Positions 38,235 through 47,408 of a stretch of 63,816 nucleotides of DNA are shown here, one piece after another; position 1 is the first letter of the stretch; every line of letters starts with the position of its first letter. The stretch is from assembly GCA_014859105.1 (NCBI GenBank), contig JACUUX010000010.1, positions 1 to 63,816 of the forward strand. Reading direction: 5' to 3'. Under the pieces are notes generated by a model that was not told the DNA's origin, made no database searches, and saw nothing but the letters and a program-made list of their open reading frames with translations. The position numbers and the translations under genes were made by a program. This DNA comes from Nitrospirota bacterium. GTDB lineage: Bacteria; Nitrospirota; Thermodesulfovibrionia; Thermodesulfovibrionales; SM23-35.

Positions 38235-38819
38235 TTGGCTGATTTTGTGGTTGGTATAACAGGTGCAAGTGGAATTATCTATGGTATAAAGCTGATACAG
38301 GAGCTTTTGAGGGATAATCACTTTGTCAATGTTGTAATAACTTCTGCAGGAAAGAAAGTAATGAAAGAGGAAATCGGGAAAACAGACATTAAACATTTAG
38401 TTCAAACCAAAAAGAGTGGGAAACCAGGTAGAATAAGGATATGGGAAAACGATGATTTTGAAGCACCATTCATGAGTGGCTCCAACACACCTCAAGCTGT
38501 AATTATAATCCCCTGCAGCGTTGGAAAACTTGCAGCAATAGCAAATGGCATATCAAACAACCTGCTCGAGCGAATGGCTGATGTTGCACTCAAGGAAAAC
38601 AGGCAATTGATTCTTGTAGTTCGTGAGACCCCTCTCAGTCTTATTCATCTTGAAAATATGGTAAAAGCGGCAAGGGCAGGTGCACAGATTCTGCCGGCAA
38701 TGCCTGCGTTTTATCACAATCCCCGGACGATAGATGATATGGTGACTTTTATCGTAGGCAAGGTATTGAATCTCTTAAACATCGAACATAAGTTATTTAA
38801 ACCCTGGAGGAAAAATTAA
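38235..38819 (+). CDS. mqnM: Flavin prenyltransferase (UbiX/MqnM)
   Basis: 194 residues from a TTG with GGGAGG upstream. FVVGITGASGIIYG at the N-terminus, PCSVGKLAAIANGISNNLLERMADVALKE and LVVRETPLSLIHLENM are the UbiX hallmarks. It makes prenyl-FMN, the cofactor of the UbiD partner mqnL. Followed by a large inverted repeat, then mqnE. Confidence 0.93.
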   Translation: MADFVVGITGASGIIYGIKLIQELLRDNHFVNVVITSAGKKVMKEEIGKTDIKHLVQTKKSGKPGRIRIWENDDFEAPFMSGSNTPQAVIIIPCSVGKLAAIANGISNNLLERMADVALKENRQLILVVRETPLSLIHLENMVKAARAGAQILPAMPAFYHNPRTIDDMVTFIVGKVLNLLNIEHKLFKPWRKN

Positions 38820-38834
38820 CATCTTTTTGTTAAA

Positions 38835-38951
38835 AAGGTGTAGGGATATAGTGTTTTCGCTCATTCTCGACCTCGATAAATCGAGGTCTCCGGGGCAAAT
38901 TCTTTCGAAGAAAGAATTTAAATCCGCTTAAACACTATATCCCTACACCTT
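38835..38951. repeat. 117-bp element with perfect 22-bp terminal inverted repeats
   Basis: Arms begin AAGGTGTAGGGATATAGTG (38835-38856) and end ACTATATCCCTACACCTT (38930-38951), 22 bp perfect. Inside are two perfect hairpins: GACCTCGA-TAAA-TCGAGGTC (38869-38888) and AAATTCTTTC-GAA-GAAAGAATTT (38897-38919). No coding frame. It could be a MITE or a three-stem structured RNA between mqnM and mqnE. Confidence 0.85.
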
Positions 38952-38983
38952 CAAATGATATTTTTATCTGGAGATATTGAGAT

Positions 38984-40099
38984 ATGAGTAAAGGTACTTT
39001 AAAAGAAATTGCAGAAAAGATAGAAGAAGGCACGAGACTTTCAAAGGCTGACGCTGTAACACTGATAAATTCAGATGACCTTATTTATATCGGTCAACTT
39101 GCAAATAAGGTCAAAGAGAAAAAAACGGGGAATTATGCCTACTTTAATGTGAACCGCCATATCAATCTTACAAATATATGCGTATCAAGATGCAAATTCT
39201 GTGCTTTCAGTCGGGACAAAAATGATAATGATGCATACACAATGACAGTTGATGAAGTTCTCGTTGCAGCCCGGTCTGCAAGGCATTTCGGGATAACAGA
39301 GTTACATATAGTTAGCGGCCTTCATCCCGATCTCCCATTTGATTACTACCTTGGAGTGATTTCAAGGCTCAGAGAGGCTATGCCTGATGTTCATATCAAG
39401 GCATTTACTGCAGTTGAAATCGCCTATTTAGCTAAGATCTCGAATTTCTCAATAAAGGATGTGCTCATACAATTAAAAAATGCCGGGTTAGGTTCTCTTC
39501 CCGGAGGTGGTGCTGAGATATTGAATCATAGAATAAGAGAAGCAGTATGCCCTAAAAAGGCATCTTCTGAGGAATGGCTTGAAGTGATGCGGACAGCTCA
39601 CAACCTTGGCCTTAAATCCAATGCAACCATGCTTTACGGACACATGGAGACCCTTGAAGAAAGGATTGACCACCTTCTACGTTTAAGAGGGCTTCAGGAT
39701 GAAACAGGCGGTTTTCAAACTTTTATTCCCCTGCCTTTTCATCCTCAGAACACACAACTCCCTTATTTCAAAAAGCCTGCCGCATTTGAGAACCTCAAGA
39801 TGCTTGCTGTCTCACGTCTGGTACTCGACAACTTCCCTCACATAAAAGCTTTCTGGATAATGCAGGGCTTAAAAGTTGCTCAACTCTCTCTTCTGTTCGG
39901 CGTTGATGACCTTGACGGCACCGTTGTTGAGGAAAAAATAACACATTCAGCAGGTGCGGATACAGATCAGTCAATTTATAGAGAAGAGCTTCTGGAATTA
40001 ATTTATGCGACGGGAAGAGTTCCTGTTGAAAGAGATACAGTATATAACGTTATAAGGATATACGATCAGGAAAAGAAGGGTGTTTTGATTGAGACCTAA
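38984..40099 (+). CDS. mqnE: Aminofutalosine synthase (MqnE)
   Basis: 371 residues. The radical SAM motif CVSRCKFC (about 67-74), then LHIVSGLHPDLPFDYY and NATMLYGHMETLEERIDHL, distinguish MqnE from its paralogue MqnC. It adds the adenosyl radical to the enol pyruvyl product of MqnA to form aminofutalosine. ATG preceded by GGAGAT. It shares overlapping ends with mqnA (TTG start within the last codons). Confidence 0.95.
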   Translation: MSKGTLKEIAEKIEEGTRLSKADAVTLINSDDLIYIGQLANKVKEKKTGNYAYFNVNRHINLTNICVSRCKFCAFSRDKNDNDAYTMTVDEVLVAARSARHFGITELHIVSGLHPDLPFDYYLGVISRLREAMPDVHIKAFTAVEIAYLAKISNFSIKDVLIQLKNAGLGSLPGGGAEILNHRIREAVCPKKASSEEWLEVMRTAHNLGLKSNATMLYGHMETLEERIDHLLRLRGLQDETGGFQTFIPLPFHPQNTQLPYFKKPAAFENLKMLAVSRLVLDNFPHIKAFWIMQGLKVAQLSLLFGVDDLDGTVVEEKITHSAGADTDQSIYREELLELIYATGRVPVERDTVYNVIRIYDQEKKGVLIET

Positions 40100-40931
40100 A
40101 GTCGGACATATAGAATTCTTAAACTGTCTCCCTCTTTATTACGGGCTTGTAAAAAGCTATGCTCTGCTCGATATTGAGCTTATAAAGGGGAACCCTACAG
40201 AACTGAACAATCTTTTAATAAATGGATTACTTGATATTTCTCCCATCTCTTCAATAGAGTATGCACGTCACCAGGATTCTCTTGTGCTTTTTCCTGATTT
40301 CACTGTAAGTTCAGACGGAGAAGTAAAGAGCATTCTCCTGTTGAGCTGCTTCCCCATTGAAGAATTGACAGGGAAAAAGATTGCCCTTACCAGTACTTCT
40401 GCTACCTCACAGGTTCTGTTAAAACTCATTCTCAGCAGAGGATATAACGTTCAACCAGAATATATAATCCGCCCGCCCGATTTATGCAGGATGTTCACAG
40501 ATGCTGATGCAGCGTTACTTATTGGCGATATTGCTTTGAAATACTATGTTGATGGGAAAGATTTTTATCTTTATGATTTGGGGATTGAATGGAAGAAATT
40601 GACCGGTAAAAAGATGGTGTATGCGGTCTGGGCGGTTAATCGCAGATTTGCTGAGATAAAAAGTGATTTATGTGGATATGTGTTCGATATTTTCAAAAAA
40701 TCAATGCTTTATTCCACTGAAAATCTATCAGAAATCGCTGAATCTGCAGCAAGGTGGGAGCCGTTTGATTCGTCTTTTCTCGAAGCGTATTTTAAGTCTC
40801 TCCGTTTTGATTTCAGCGGAGACTATCAGCAAGGGTTACTTTCCTTTTACAAGATGGCAATGGAGGCAGGAGAACTCAGGGCTGTTCCAGAACTTGAATT
40901 CATAAATCTCCGTTCAGGTATAAGCACATGA
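40089..40931 (+). CDS. mqnA: Chorismate dehydratase (MqnA)
   Basis: 280 residues starting at a TTG inside the mqnE tail. RPKVGHIEFLNCLPLYYGL is the MqnA start, with NPTELNNLLINGLLDISPISSIEYARH and the binding-protein-like fold throughout. It converts chorismate to 3-enolpyruvyl benzoate, the entry step of the futalosine route. It ends overlapping mqnC by 4 bp. Confidence 0.93.
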   Translation: MRPKVGHIEFLNCLPLYYGLVKSYALLDIELIKGNPTELNNLLINGLLDISPISSIEYARHQDSLVLFPDFTVSSDGEVKSILLLSCFPIEELTGKKIALTSTSATSQVLLKLILSRGYNVQPEYIIRPPDLCRMFTDADAALLIGDIALKYYVDGKDFYLYDLGIEWKKLTGKKMVYAVWAVNRRFAEIKSDLCGYVFDIFKKSMLYSTENLSEIAESAARWEPFDSSFLEAYFKSLRFDFSGDYQQGLLSFYKMAMEAGELRAVPELEFINLRSGIST

Positions 40932-41995
40932 ATACCTCGGAAATACTTGAAAAGATCAATAGGAGGAGATTAAGTGTTGAAGAGGCTGTTTTTCTATTCC
41001 GGGAAGCTGACCTGCTTGAGCTTGCTCAGGCAGCAGATGCTGTTTGCAAAAACAAACATCCCGAAAATATGGCGACTTTCCAGATAGACCGAAATATTAA
41101 TTATACAAATATATGTAAAAATCAATGTTCATTCTGCGCTTTCTATAGACCAAGGGAACATCCTGAAGCCTATGTGTTAAACCAGGAAGAAATAGAAGAA
41201 AAAGTTTATGAGGCTGTTAAACTTTCAGCCACACAGGTAATGCTTCAGGGAGGAATTAACCCGGATCTGAAAATGGATTTCTATGTAAATATGTTTAAAA
41301 ATATAAAAAGGAAATTCGATGTAATGATTCACAGCCTCTCACCACCAGAAATTGTTCATATTGCAGAATCAGAAGGCATCAGTATTAAAGAAGCATTAAA
41401 AGAACTCATTAATGCCGGTCTTGATTCTCTTCCGGGTGGAGGGGCTGAAATTCTTGTTGACAGTGTGAGACAGAAGATAAGTCCGCGAAAAATATCCTCA
41501 GTAAGATGGCTTGAAGTAATGGAAGAAGCTCATAAATCAGGATTGAAGACAACGGCAACTATGATGATAGGCACTGTTGAAACTATTGAAGATCGAATTA
41601 CTCATCTTCAAAAAGTGCGTGACCTTCAGGACAAAACAGGAGGGTTCTTGTCCTTTATCTCCTGGACTTTTCAGCCGGGAAATACATCTCTCGGCGGAAA
41701 ACCGGTCTCCTCTTTAGAATATCTGAGGACACTATCTGTAATCCGGTTATTTTTCGACAATTTTGAAAATATCCAGGGTTCCTGGGTAACACAGGGTAAA
41801 GACATTGGGCAGGTCTGTCTTTCTTTCGGTGCGAATGATCTCGGCAGTATTATGATAGAAGAGAATGTTGTCCGGGCAGCGGGTGTCTCGCACAAAATGA
41901 GCGTTGAAGAGATGGTCGATTTAATAAAAAAAGCGGGAAAGGTCCCGGCTCAGCGGGATACGGTATTTAATATACTGAAGGTTTATACTGATTAA
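40928..41995 (+). CDS. mqnC: Cyclic dehypoxanthinyl futalosine synthase (MqnC)
   Basis: 355 residues. Radical SAM CKNQCSFC, MLQGGINPDLKMDFYVNMFKNIK, TATMMIGTVETIEDRITHL and GSWVTQGKDIGQVCLSFGANDLG match MqnC. It cyclises dehypoxanthine futalosine. The hydrolase (MqnB or MTAN) and MqnD that act before and after it are not in the window. Confidence 0.95.
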   Translation: MNTSEILEKINRRRLSVEEAVFLFREADLLELAQAADAVCKNKHPENMATFQIDRNINYTNICKNQCSFCAFYRPREHPEAYVLNQEEIEEKVYEAVKLSATQVMLQGGINPDLKMDFYVNMFKNIKRKFDVMIHSLSPPEIVHIAESEGISIKEALKELINAGLDSLPGGGAEILVDSVRQKISPRKISSVRWLEVMEEAHKSGLKTTATMMIGTVETIEDRITHLQKVRDLQDKTGGFLSFISWTFQPGNTSLGGKPVSSLEYLRTLSVIRLFFDNFENIQGSWVTQGKDIGQVCLSFGANDLGSIMIEENVVRAAGVSHKMSVEEMVDLIKKAGKVPAQRDTVFNILKVYTD

Positions 41996-42127
41996 TTTAT
42001 TGAATTAACTGATGGAAGGCATTTTGAAAGCCGGGCTGAAGTGAGGATGATAAAAGCTCTTGGAGGAGGGAATGACAGAAGTGTGAAGTCATTTATGAGA
42101 CACTACATTAGAATGTATGTATTGTTT

Positions 42128-42155
42128 GTCATTCCTGCTTGTCAGGAATCTTTCT
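42128..42155. repeat. Single TCATTCC-type hairpin
   Basis: TTGTCATTCCTGCTTGTCAGGAATC between mqnC and menG, a truncated copy of the interspersed repeat family. Confidence 0.6.
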
Positions 42156-42187
42156 TTGTATGAACGCCCAATAAAAGGTATTTCTTT

Positions 42188-42910
42188 GTGAACCTCGTTG
42201 ACCATAAAGAGCGTGATACCAAAAAAGTCGAACGGATGTTCTCTCGCATCTCCTCCCGTTATGATTTGCTCAATCACATGTTAAGTCTCGGACTTGATTT
42301 CAGGTGGCGAAAAGAAATTGCTCGCGAAGCCGGCAGGATAAATTGTCAGAGGATCCTTGATGTATGCACCGGTACAGGAGATATGGCGATCGAACTCAGC
42401 AAATTCTGGAGAGGTAAGGTTTATATTGATGCTATAGATTTTTCACGTGAGCTTATTGAAATAGGAAAGAAAAAAGTCGAAAAGACTAATTTTAGTGATA
42501 AAATAAACTTCGGTAAGGCAAATGCTGAAATGCTTCCTTACCAGAATGAACAGTTTGACGCTGTGACAGTCGCTTTCGGCTTAAGAAATATTCAGGACAA
42601 ATTGAAGGCACTCAAAGAATTTTACCGTGTTACAAGGCCGAATGGACGTTTCATCTGTCTCGAATTCAGTCAACCTGTAAATCCACTCTTTGGAAAATTG
42701 TATTTTTTTTACTTGATGAAAATTCTCCCTTACATTTCCCGCCTTGCAGGCTCTGACCTCGAAGCCTATCGGTATCTGGGCAGGACAATAAAAGAGTTTC
42801 TCTCGCCCCATGAGCTTGTAGATTTAATAAGATCAGCAGGATGGGAAAATGTTACATATAAAGTTATGACAGGGGGGATAGTGGCTATACATAAAGGAGA
42901 AAAGAGGTAA
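42188..42910 (+). CDS. menG: Demethylmenaquinone methyltransferase (MenG/UbiE)
   Basis: 240 residues from GTG. SRYDLLNHMLSLGLDFRWR, SAM motif ILDVCTGTGDMAIELS, VTVAFGLRNIQDKLKAL, FSQPVNPLFGKLYFFYLMKILPYISRLAG are diagnostic. It methylates demethylmenaquinone, the last step. It lies about 190 bp after mqnC, separated by a repeat, and is not overlapping. Confidence 0.95.
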   Translation: MNLVDHKERDTKKVERMFSRISSRYDLLNHMLSLGLDFRWRKEIAREAGRINCQRILDVCTGTGDMAIELSKFWRGKVYIDAIDFSRELIEIGKKKVEKTNFSDKINFGKANAEMLPYQNEQFDAVTVAFGLRNIQDKLKALKEFYRVTRPNGRFICLEFSQPVNPLFGKLYFFYLMKILPYISRLAGSDLEAYRYLGRTIKEFLSPHELVDLIRSAGWENVTYKVMTGGIVAIHKGEKR

Positions 42911-42916
42911 CCTTTT

Positions 42917-43054
42917 ATGGCGATATTCGTAGTTCATGAACATCACGCAAAAAGACTTCACTTTGACCTCAGGCTTGAGATGGATGGAGTTCTAAAATCA
43001 TGGGCTGTTCCAACTCGAAACACTCCTTCCTTCTTAGCTTTTTACATACCTTGA
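42917..43054 (+). pseudogene. Remnant of LigD 3'-phosphoesterase domain
   Basis: 45 codons: [20 protein letters not shown] then [12 protein letters not shown] and a divergent tail ([13 protein letters not shown]-stop). The H-E-H-H-A-x-x-L-H-F-D-x-R-L pattern is the active-site strand of the LigD PE domain, which cleans 3' ends in bacterial non-homologous end joining. Only the first third of the domain remains. It starts 7 bp after menG. Confidence 0.75.
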
Positions 43055-43088
43055 CAAACTTTTCTCTGACTACCTATACTTTTTAGCA

Positions 43089-43796
43089 GTGGATAATAAT
43101 ATAAGTGAACTTTATGAATTTGGAACGCAACTTTTCGAGGAAGGTAGATACTCGGAAGCAGAACCTGTATTAAAAGATATCATAGCCATTAATCCCAAAT
43201 ATGCTGATGTACATAACAAACTTGGCATAATCTTACACTCTAAAGGGGAGCTCAAAGAAGCATCTGAATATTTTAAGAAAGCCCTCAAATTAAATTCAAA
43301 CTACACAGAAGCCTCACTCAATCTCGCCATTACTTACAATGACATGGGGGAATTTCAAATGGCTGAAGAAGTTTTTTCACGTGCAGCACAGATAGCTCAT
43401 CCCACTCCGGCTTCTATTGACCCGTTCATTGCAGGAAAGCTTGCTAACGAGCACTATAAAATCGGTAATCTGTATCTTGATTTAGCGATGAATAACGAAG
43501 CCATTGAAGAATACAGAAAGGCATTAAAACTCCACCGTCGACTTCCTGACGTTCATACAAAACTCGGAATAGCATTAAGAAATATAGGGCTTATAGAAGA
43601 TGCTCTCGTTCATTTTACAAAGGCGAAAGAGATTAACCCCTATTATGGTCCTGCATGGGTTCACCTCGGACTTTGTTACTATATGAAAGGGCTGATTGGC
43701 CTGGCTTTCGAAGAGTGGGAAAAAGCACTGGAATATAACCCCGGACTGAGAGAAGCAGAGGCATACCTGAGGCTTCTGAAAAAAGAGGAAAAGTAA
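43089..43796 (+). CDS. TPR-repeat protein
   Basis: 235 residues, about six TPR units (EEGRYSEAEPVLKDIIAINPKYADVHNKLGIIL..., NEAIEEYRKALKLHRRLPDVHTKLGIAL, EDALVHFTKAKEINPYYGPAWVHLGLCYYMKG). No signal peptide is visible. GTG start. It lies 6 bp upstream of the peptide ABC ATPase gene, and may be cotranscribed. Function: probably a protein-protein scaffold; not assignable. Confidence 0.85.
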   Translation: MDNNISELYEFGTQLFEEGRYSEAEPVLKDIIAINPKYADVHNKLGIILHSKGELKEASEYFKKALKLNSNYTEASLNLAITYNDMGEFQMAEEVFSRAAQIAHPTPASIDPFIAGKLANEHYKIGNLYLDLAMNNEAIEEYRKALKLHRRLPDVHTKLGIALRNIGLIEDALVHFTKAKEINPYYGPAWVHLGLCYYMKGLIGLAFEEWEKALEYNPGLREAEAYLRLLKKEEK

Positions 43797-43802
43797 CCCG
43801 CT

Positions 43803-44777
43803 GTGTCCCTCATTAAGATAAGGGACCTCAATATCTATTTCAGAACAAATAAAAAACCCCTCAATGTTGTTTCAAATCTTGATTTCGAAATTAAAGAAGC
43901 TGAGGTTTTTGGCCTTGTTGGTGAAAGCGGATGCGGGAAAAGCCTTACAGCCTTATCTATCATGGGAATACTCCCTCACAATGCTTTTGCAGAAGGTGAA
44001 ATAATACTCAGAGGCAGGAATCTGTTAAATCTCGACAGCGAATCAACAAGAAAAATACGGGGGAAAGAGATTTCTATGATATTTCAGGAACCGATGACAT
44101 CATTAAATCCCGTTCTCACAGTTGGCTATCAAATAGCAGAGGTTCTTCAAACGCATATGGGGTTATCAAGGAAGGAATCAATGTTTAAAACAATAGACCT
44201 TCTCAGGGCTGTAAAAATCCCTTCCCCCGAGGTGAGAATTAAAGAACACCCGCACCAGATGTCAGGAGGGATGAGACAAAGGGTAATGATTGCAATAGCT
44301 ATAGCTTGCAATCCTTCCCTTCTGATTGCGGATGAGCCTACAACAGCTCTGGATGTCACAATACAGGCCCAGATACTTGAGCTCCTTAGTAATCTCAGGG
44401 AACAAAGAAATATGGCTATTTTGCTTATAACCCATGATATCGGTGTTATTGCTGAAAATGCTGATATGGCTGCTGTCATGTACGCTGGGAGGATCATGGA
44501 GACATCCAGGGTTTTCAATCTACTTGAACATCCAAAGCATCCTTATACAATAGGACTTCTTGAATCTCTGCCAAAAAGAAAAGGACTTCCTTTAAAACCT
44601 ATACCTGGCTCGGTACCGAAGCCAGACAGTTTACCACCGGGATGTAAATTTTCTGACAGGTGTCGATATATGATACCTGACTGCCAGAAGGAAGAGCCTT
44701 TTTTACGGGAGATTATACCGGGTCAGTTCGTAAAGTGTATAAGGGCAGAGGAGATAAAGTGGGAATTATTGACGTAG
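43803..44777 (+). CDS. Peptide/nickel ABC transporter ATP-binding protein (DppD/OppD type)
   Basis: 324 residues from a GTG. Walker A GESGCGKS, signature MSGGMRQRVMIAIA, Walker B LLIADEPTTALDVT and the switch His (LLITHD). The C-terminal oligo/dipeptide extension with CKFSDRCRYMIPDCQKEEP (cysteines for an iron-sulfur-like cluster) is typical of the Dpp/Opp family. It powers peptide uptake with the partner ATPase following it by overlap; the permeases are at 57-59 kb. Confidence 0.92.
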   Translation: MSLIKIRDLNIYFRTNKKPLNVVSNLDFEIKEAEVFGLVGESGCGKSLTALSIMGILPHNAFAEGEIILRGRNLLNLDSESTRKIRGKEISMIFQEPMTSLNPVLTVGYQIAEVLQTHMGLSRKESMFKTIDLLRAVKIPSPEVRIKEHPHQMSGGMRQRVMIAIAIACNPSLLIADEPTTALDVTIQAQILELLSNLREQRNMAILLITHDIGVIAENADMAAVMYAGRIMETSRVFNLLEHPKHPYTIGLLESLPKRKGLPLKPIPGSVPKPDSLPPGCKFSDRCRYMIPDCQKEEPFLREIIPGQFVKCIRAEEIKWELLT

Positions 44778-45709
44778 TGGATGCCAAAAAATACTTTCCC
44801 GTAAAGAGAAAGTCTTTTGCGAAGCAAGAGTGGCTTAAGGCTGTGGATGGCGTAACCTTTTCTCTTAATGATGGGGCGGTGTTCGCACTGGTTGGAGAAA
44901 GTGGCTCCGGGAAATCAACAGTAGCAAGGCTTATTTTAAGATTAGTTCAAATAACATCAGGTACTATTCTCTTCAAGGGCAAGAATATCAATGAGCTGAA
45001 AAAAGACACTCTGCGAAGATTCAGGAAATCTGTGCAGATAATATTTCAGGACCCATTTGCTTCACTTAACCCGAGAATGACTGTATTGGATACTGTTGCA
45101 GAACCACTTAAAATACACCGGATAGTTAAGAAGGCAGAGCTTATAGATAAAGTTGTAAGCCTGTTAAGTAGTGTAGGGCTTCAATCAGATATACTAAACC
45201 GCTATCCGCATGAATTCAGCGGAGGACAGAGGCAGAGGATCTGTATTGCAAGGGCACTTGCAGTATCACCGGAGGTAATAATAGCTGACGAACCCCTTTC
45301 AGCACTTGATGTATCAATACAGGCACAGATTCTGAATATCCTTCAGGGGTTGCAGAGAGAATCAAATATTTCTTTCCTCTTCATAAGCCATGACCTCAGG
45401 GTTGTTCAATATTTCAGTGACGAAATAGCAGTCATGTATCTCGGCAAGATTGTGGAATATTCAAAGACAGACGAGCTTTTCAGTAATCCACTTCATCCAT
45501 ATACAATTGAATTGCTATCTTCAGCCCCACGGATTAAACGTGATACTCAGAAAAGACAAGTTCCTAAAGGCGATGTCCCGAGCCCTATAGATATCCCTCC
45601 AGGCTGTCCCTTCCACCCCAGGTGTCCCAAAAAACATGACTTATGTGACAGGGTCGTACCTGAATTAAGGGAGATAAGCGGCAGGCTTATTTCATGTCAT
45701 TCCTTTTGA
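44759..45709 (+). CDS. Peptide/nickel ABC transporter ATP-binding protein (DppF/OppF type)
   Basis: About 316 residues from GTG 44759, which has AGAGGAG upstream; a longer frame from 44735 has no better site. GESGSGKST, FSGGQRQRICIARALAVSP, IADEPLSALDVS, FISHDL and the Dpp/Opp C-terminal GCPFHPRCPKKHDLC cysteine motif are present. Its start overlaps the end of the preceding ATPase by 19 bp. Confidence 0.9.
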   Translation: MGIIDVVDAKKYFPVKRKSFAKQEWLKAVDGVTFSLNDGAVFALVGESGSGKSTVARLILRLVQITSGTILFKGKNINELKKDTLRRFRKSVQIIFQDPFASLNPRMTVLDTVAEPLKIHRIVKKAELIDKVVSLLSSVGLQSDILNRYPHEFSGGQRQRICIARALAVSPEVIIADEPLSALDVSIQAQILNILQGLQRESNISFLFISHDLRVVQYFSDEIAVMYLGKIVEYSKTDELFSNPLHPYTIELLSSAPRIKRDTQKRQVPKGDVPSPIDIPPGCPFHPRCPKKHDLCDRVVPELREISGRLISCHSF

Positions 45710-45783
45710 TATAAACTTGCTAGTCTACTTGTGGGTGACCCTAAAATGCTTTACACAAGTTATCTTTACTGAGGAATAAAGCA

Positions 45784-45954
45784 ATAAATAAAATACTTGG
45801 AGTTATAGGGAGTCCCCGGAAAAAGGGTAATCCCCATATTTTGGTCTCCAGAATACTCGATGGAGCAAAAGCAGAGGGTGCTGATACAGAAATGCTGTTT
45901 CCCGGCGACCTTGATATTCGAGAGTGTGATGGTTGTCCTATCAATCCACTTTGA
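45784..45954 (+). pseudogene. Remnant of an NADPH-dependent FMN reductase / flavodoxin-like protein
   Basis: A start-less frame reads AINKILGVIGSPRKKGNPH then ILVSRILDGAKAEGADTEML and DLDIRECDGC before a stop. This is the N-terminal third of an iron-sulfur flavoprotein-type reductase (the SPR-x-x-GN phosphate loop). Conserved sequence beyond the CxxC start is lost. Confidence 0.65.
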
Positions 45955-46004
45955 AGAGGATAACATCAAAACAGCCGATCTTCTTATCAGATTCTTATGG
46001 ATTA

Positions 46005-46637
46005 TTAATCTTTATCCTTACCTTTGCTTTTACCTTTATTTTTTTCTTTATCCTGTCTTTTATCTTTCGCTTTGTGCTCTTTCCTCCCTTTTTTAATTTC
46101 ATCATTAATTACTACAAAGTTTTTACCCTTCTCTCTCATCTTTATTACTTCCCGGGATGAATATTTATAGTGTTCTGATATAAACTTGAGATTCACGAGG
46201 TTTATGATGTCACTATCTTTAAAATTTATCTTTTTCCATTCCTTTTTAGGTTTATTCATATAATAGCCGTATGCTTTCCCGTAAGGTGGCCCCACTCTGA
46301 CAGGCACGTAATATATTTCAGGGGTCAGGCCGAAATGAAGTGTTATATCCATCCAAGACATGCCCCTGAGTCTTAAGTCTATAACGACTTCAGGTGCAAC
46401 ACGAGATCTGCCGGCAATAAAAAAGACAACCGGAATTTCCTCGTAGGGCATACCTCTTTCCCTGATGATTATTACATCTCTTTGCGGCACCCTGTAGTAG
46501 TCTCCAACCGCAAGATAAAACCCTCTTAATCCTTCATCTCCTATGGATATCCCTAAATCCACAGAAGCTTCCGCCTCAGGTATCGGACTACTCAGCGATA
46601 AGATAATCAGACTAAAAAAGATAAACAGTACACGCAT
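46005..46637 (-). CDS. Exported protein of unknown function
   Basis: 210 residues. Signal peptide (FIFFSLIILSLSSPIPEAEA), then a conserved block YYRVPQRDVIIIRERGMPYEEIPVVFFIA..MSWMDITLHFGL seen in Nitrospirota and Deltaproteobacteria exported proteins. A strongly basic, lysine-rich tail ends it (KDKRQDKEKNKGKSKGKDKD). The tail may bind nucleic acid or the cell wall. Function unknown. Confidence 0.6.
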   Translation of the reverse strand: MRVLFIFFSLIILSLSSPIPEAEASVDLGISIGDEGLRGFYLAVGDYYRVPQRDVIIIRERGMPYEEIPVVFFIAGRSRVAPEVVIDLRLRGMSWMDITLHFGLTPEIYYVPVRVGPPYGKAYGYYMNKPKKEWKKINFKDSDIINLVNLKFISEHYKYSSREVIKMREKGKNFVVINDEIKKGRKEHKAKDKRQDKEKNKGKSKGKDKD

Positions 46638-46820
46638 ACCCCTCCTCCTTTTAATGGTTTACTAATATGTATCATCTGTTATAAAAATTGTAAAGATAAT
46701 AATTTATCTCCGTAGGAGGGGAGGTCAGGTATTATTTCCTACAGTGGACGATTCCCTACATTAACTTAGGAAGAGCTTATCTTGCAGCCAATTTTACGAT
46801 TGAAGACCACGATATAAAGG

Positions 46821-47408
46821 TCATTCCTGCAATTTCTTATTAATTATATTGGCTATTTCCTGTAATTCATTAGCAGAAAACGTAATCTCAATTTTCGATT
46901 TTTTTATGTCAGTAATTTTCTTCACCATTTCAACTAATTCAGAAATTTCATTTCCAGAAATCAAACGTTTTCTCGTTGTTCTGTTTACACCAGACTTCTC
47001 GTAGACGACATCCAACAATTCCTGTAAGTCATCTAATGTGAGCTTCATCTTGAACGATTGAAGTGCAGGGGTACTAAGATATATGCATTTACCCTTTTCA
47101 GAAAAAGTAACCTTCCATGAATCAATTTCCTTAACGAAAATCTCGTCTGAAGACATACTCTGTTTTGACTCAGCGGGTTCATCAGGGACTTTCATTTTCA
47201 TATTTTCATATTTTAGCTTAGGGAGTGCTGTATGGGCAACTATATCACCATAAGGCTCCTCTGCCTCCCGCTCATTCCTTAAGAACATATCTGTTGATGA
47301 TGTTTCGACAGACTGCTTTCTAACACTTTCATCAGCAAAAAAACCGCATTGGCAACTCGGAAATGTATCATCGTTCTGAAAACCGCAGAGCGGACATACC
47401 CAGGGCAT
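46821..47408 (-). CDS. Zinc-ribbon protein of unknown function
   Basis: 195 residues. An N-terminal zinc ribbon CPLCGFQNDDTFPSCQCGFF opens it, followed by a region with KMKLTLDDLQELLDVVYEK and a predicted helical C-terminal segment. No known family. Cytoplasmic. Confidence 0.55.
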   Translation of the reverse strand: MPWVCPLCGFQNDDTFPSCQCGFFADESVRKQSVETSSTDMFLRNEREAEEPYGDIVAHTALPKLKYENMKMKVPDEPAESKQSMSSDEIFVKEIDSWKVTFSEKGKCIYLSTPALQSFKMKLTLDDLQELLDVVYEKSGVNRTTRKRLISGNEISELVEMVKKITDIKKSKIEITFSANELQEIANIINKKLQE

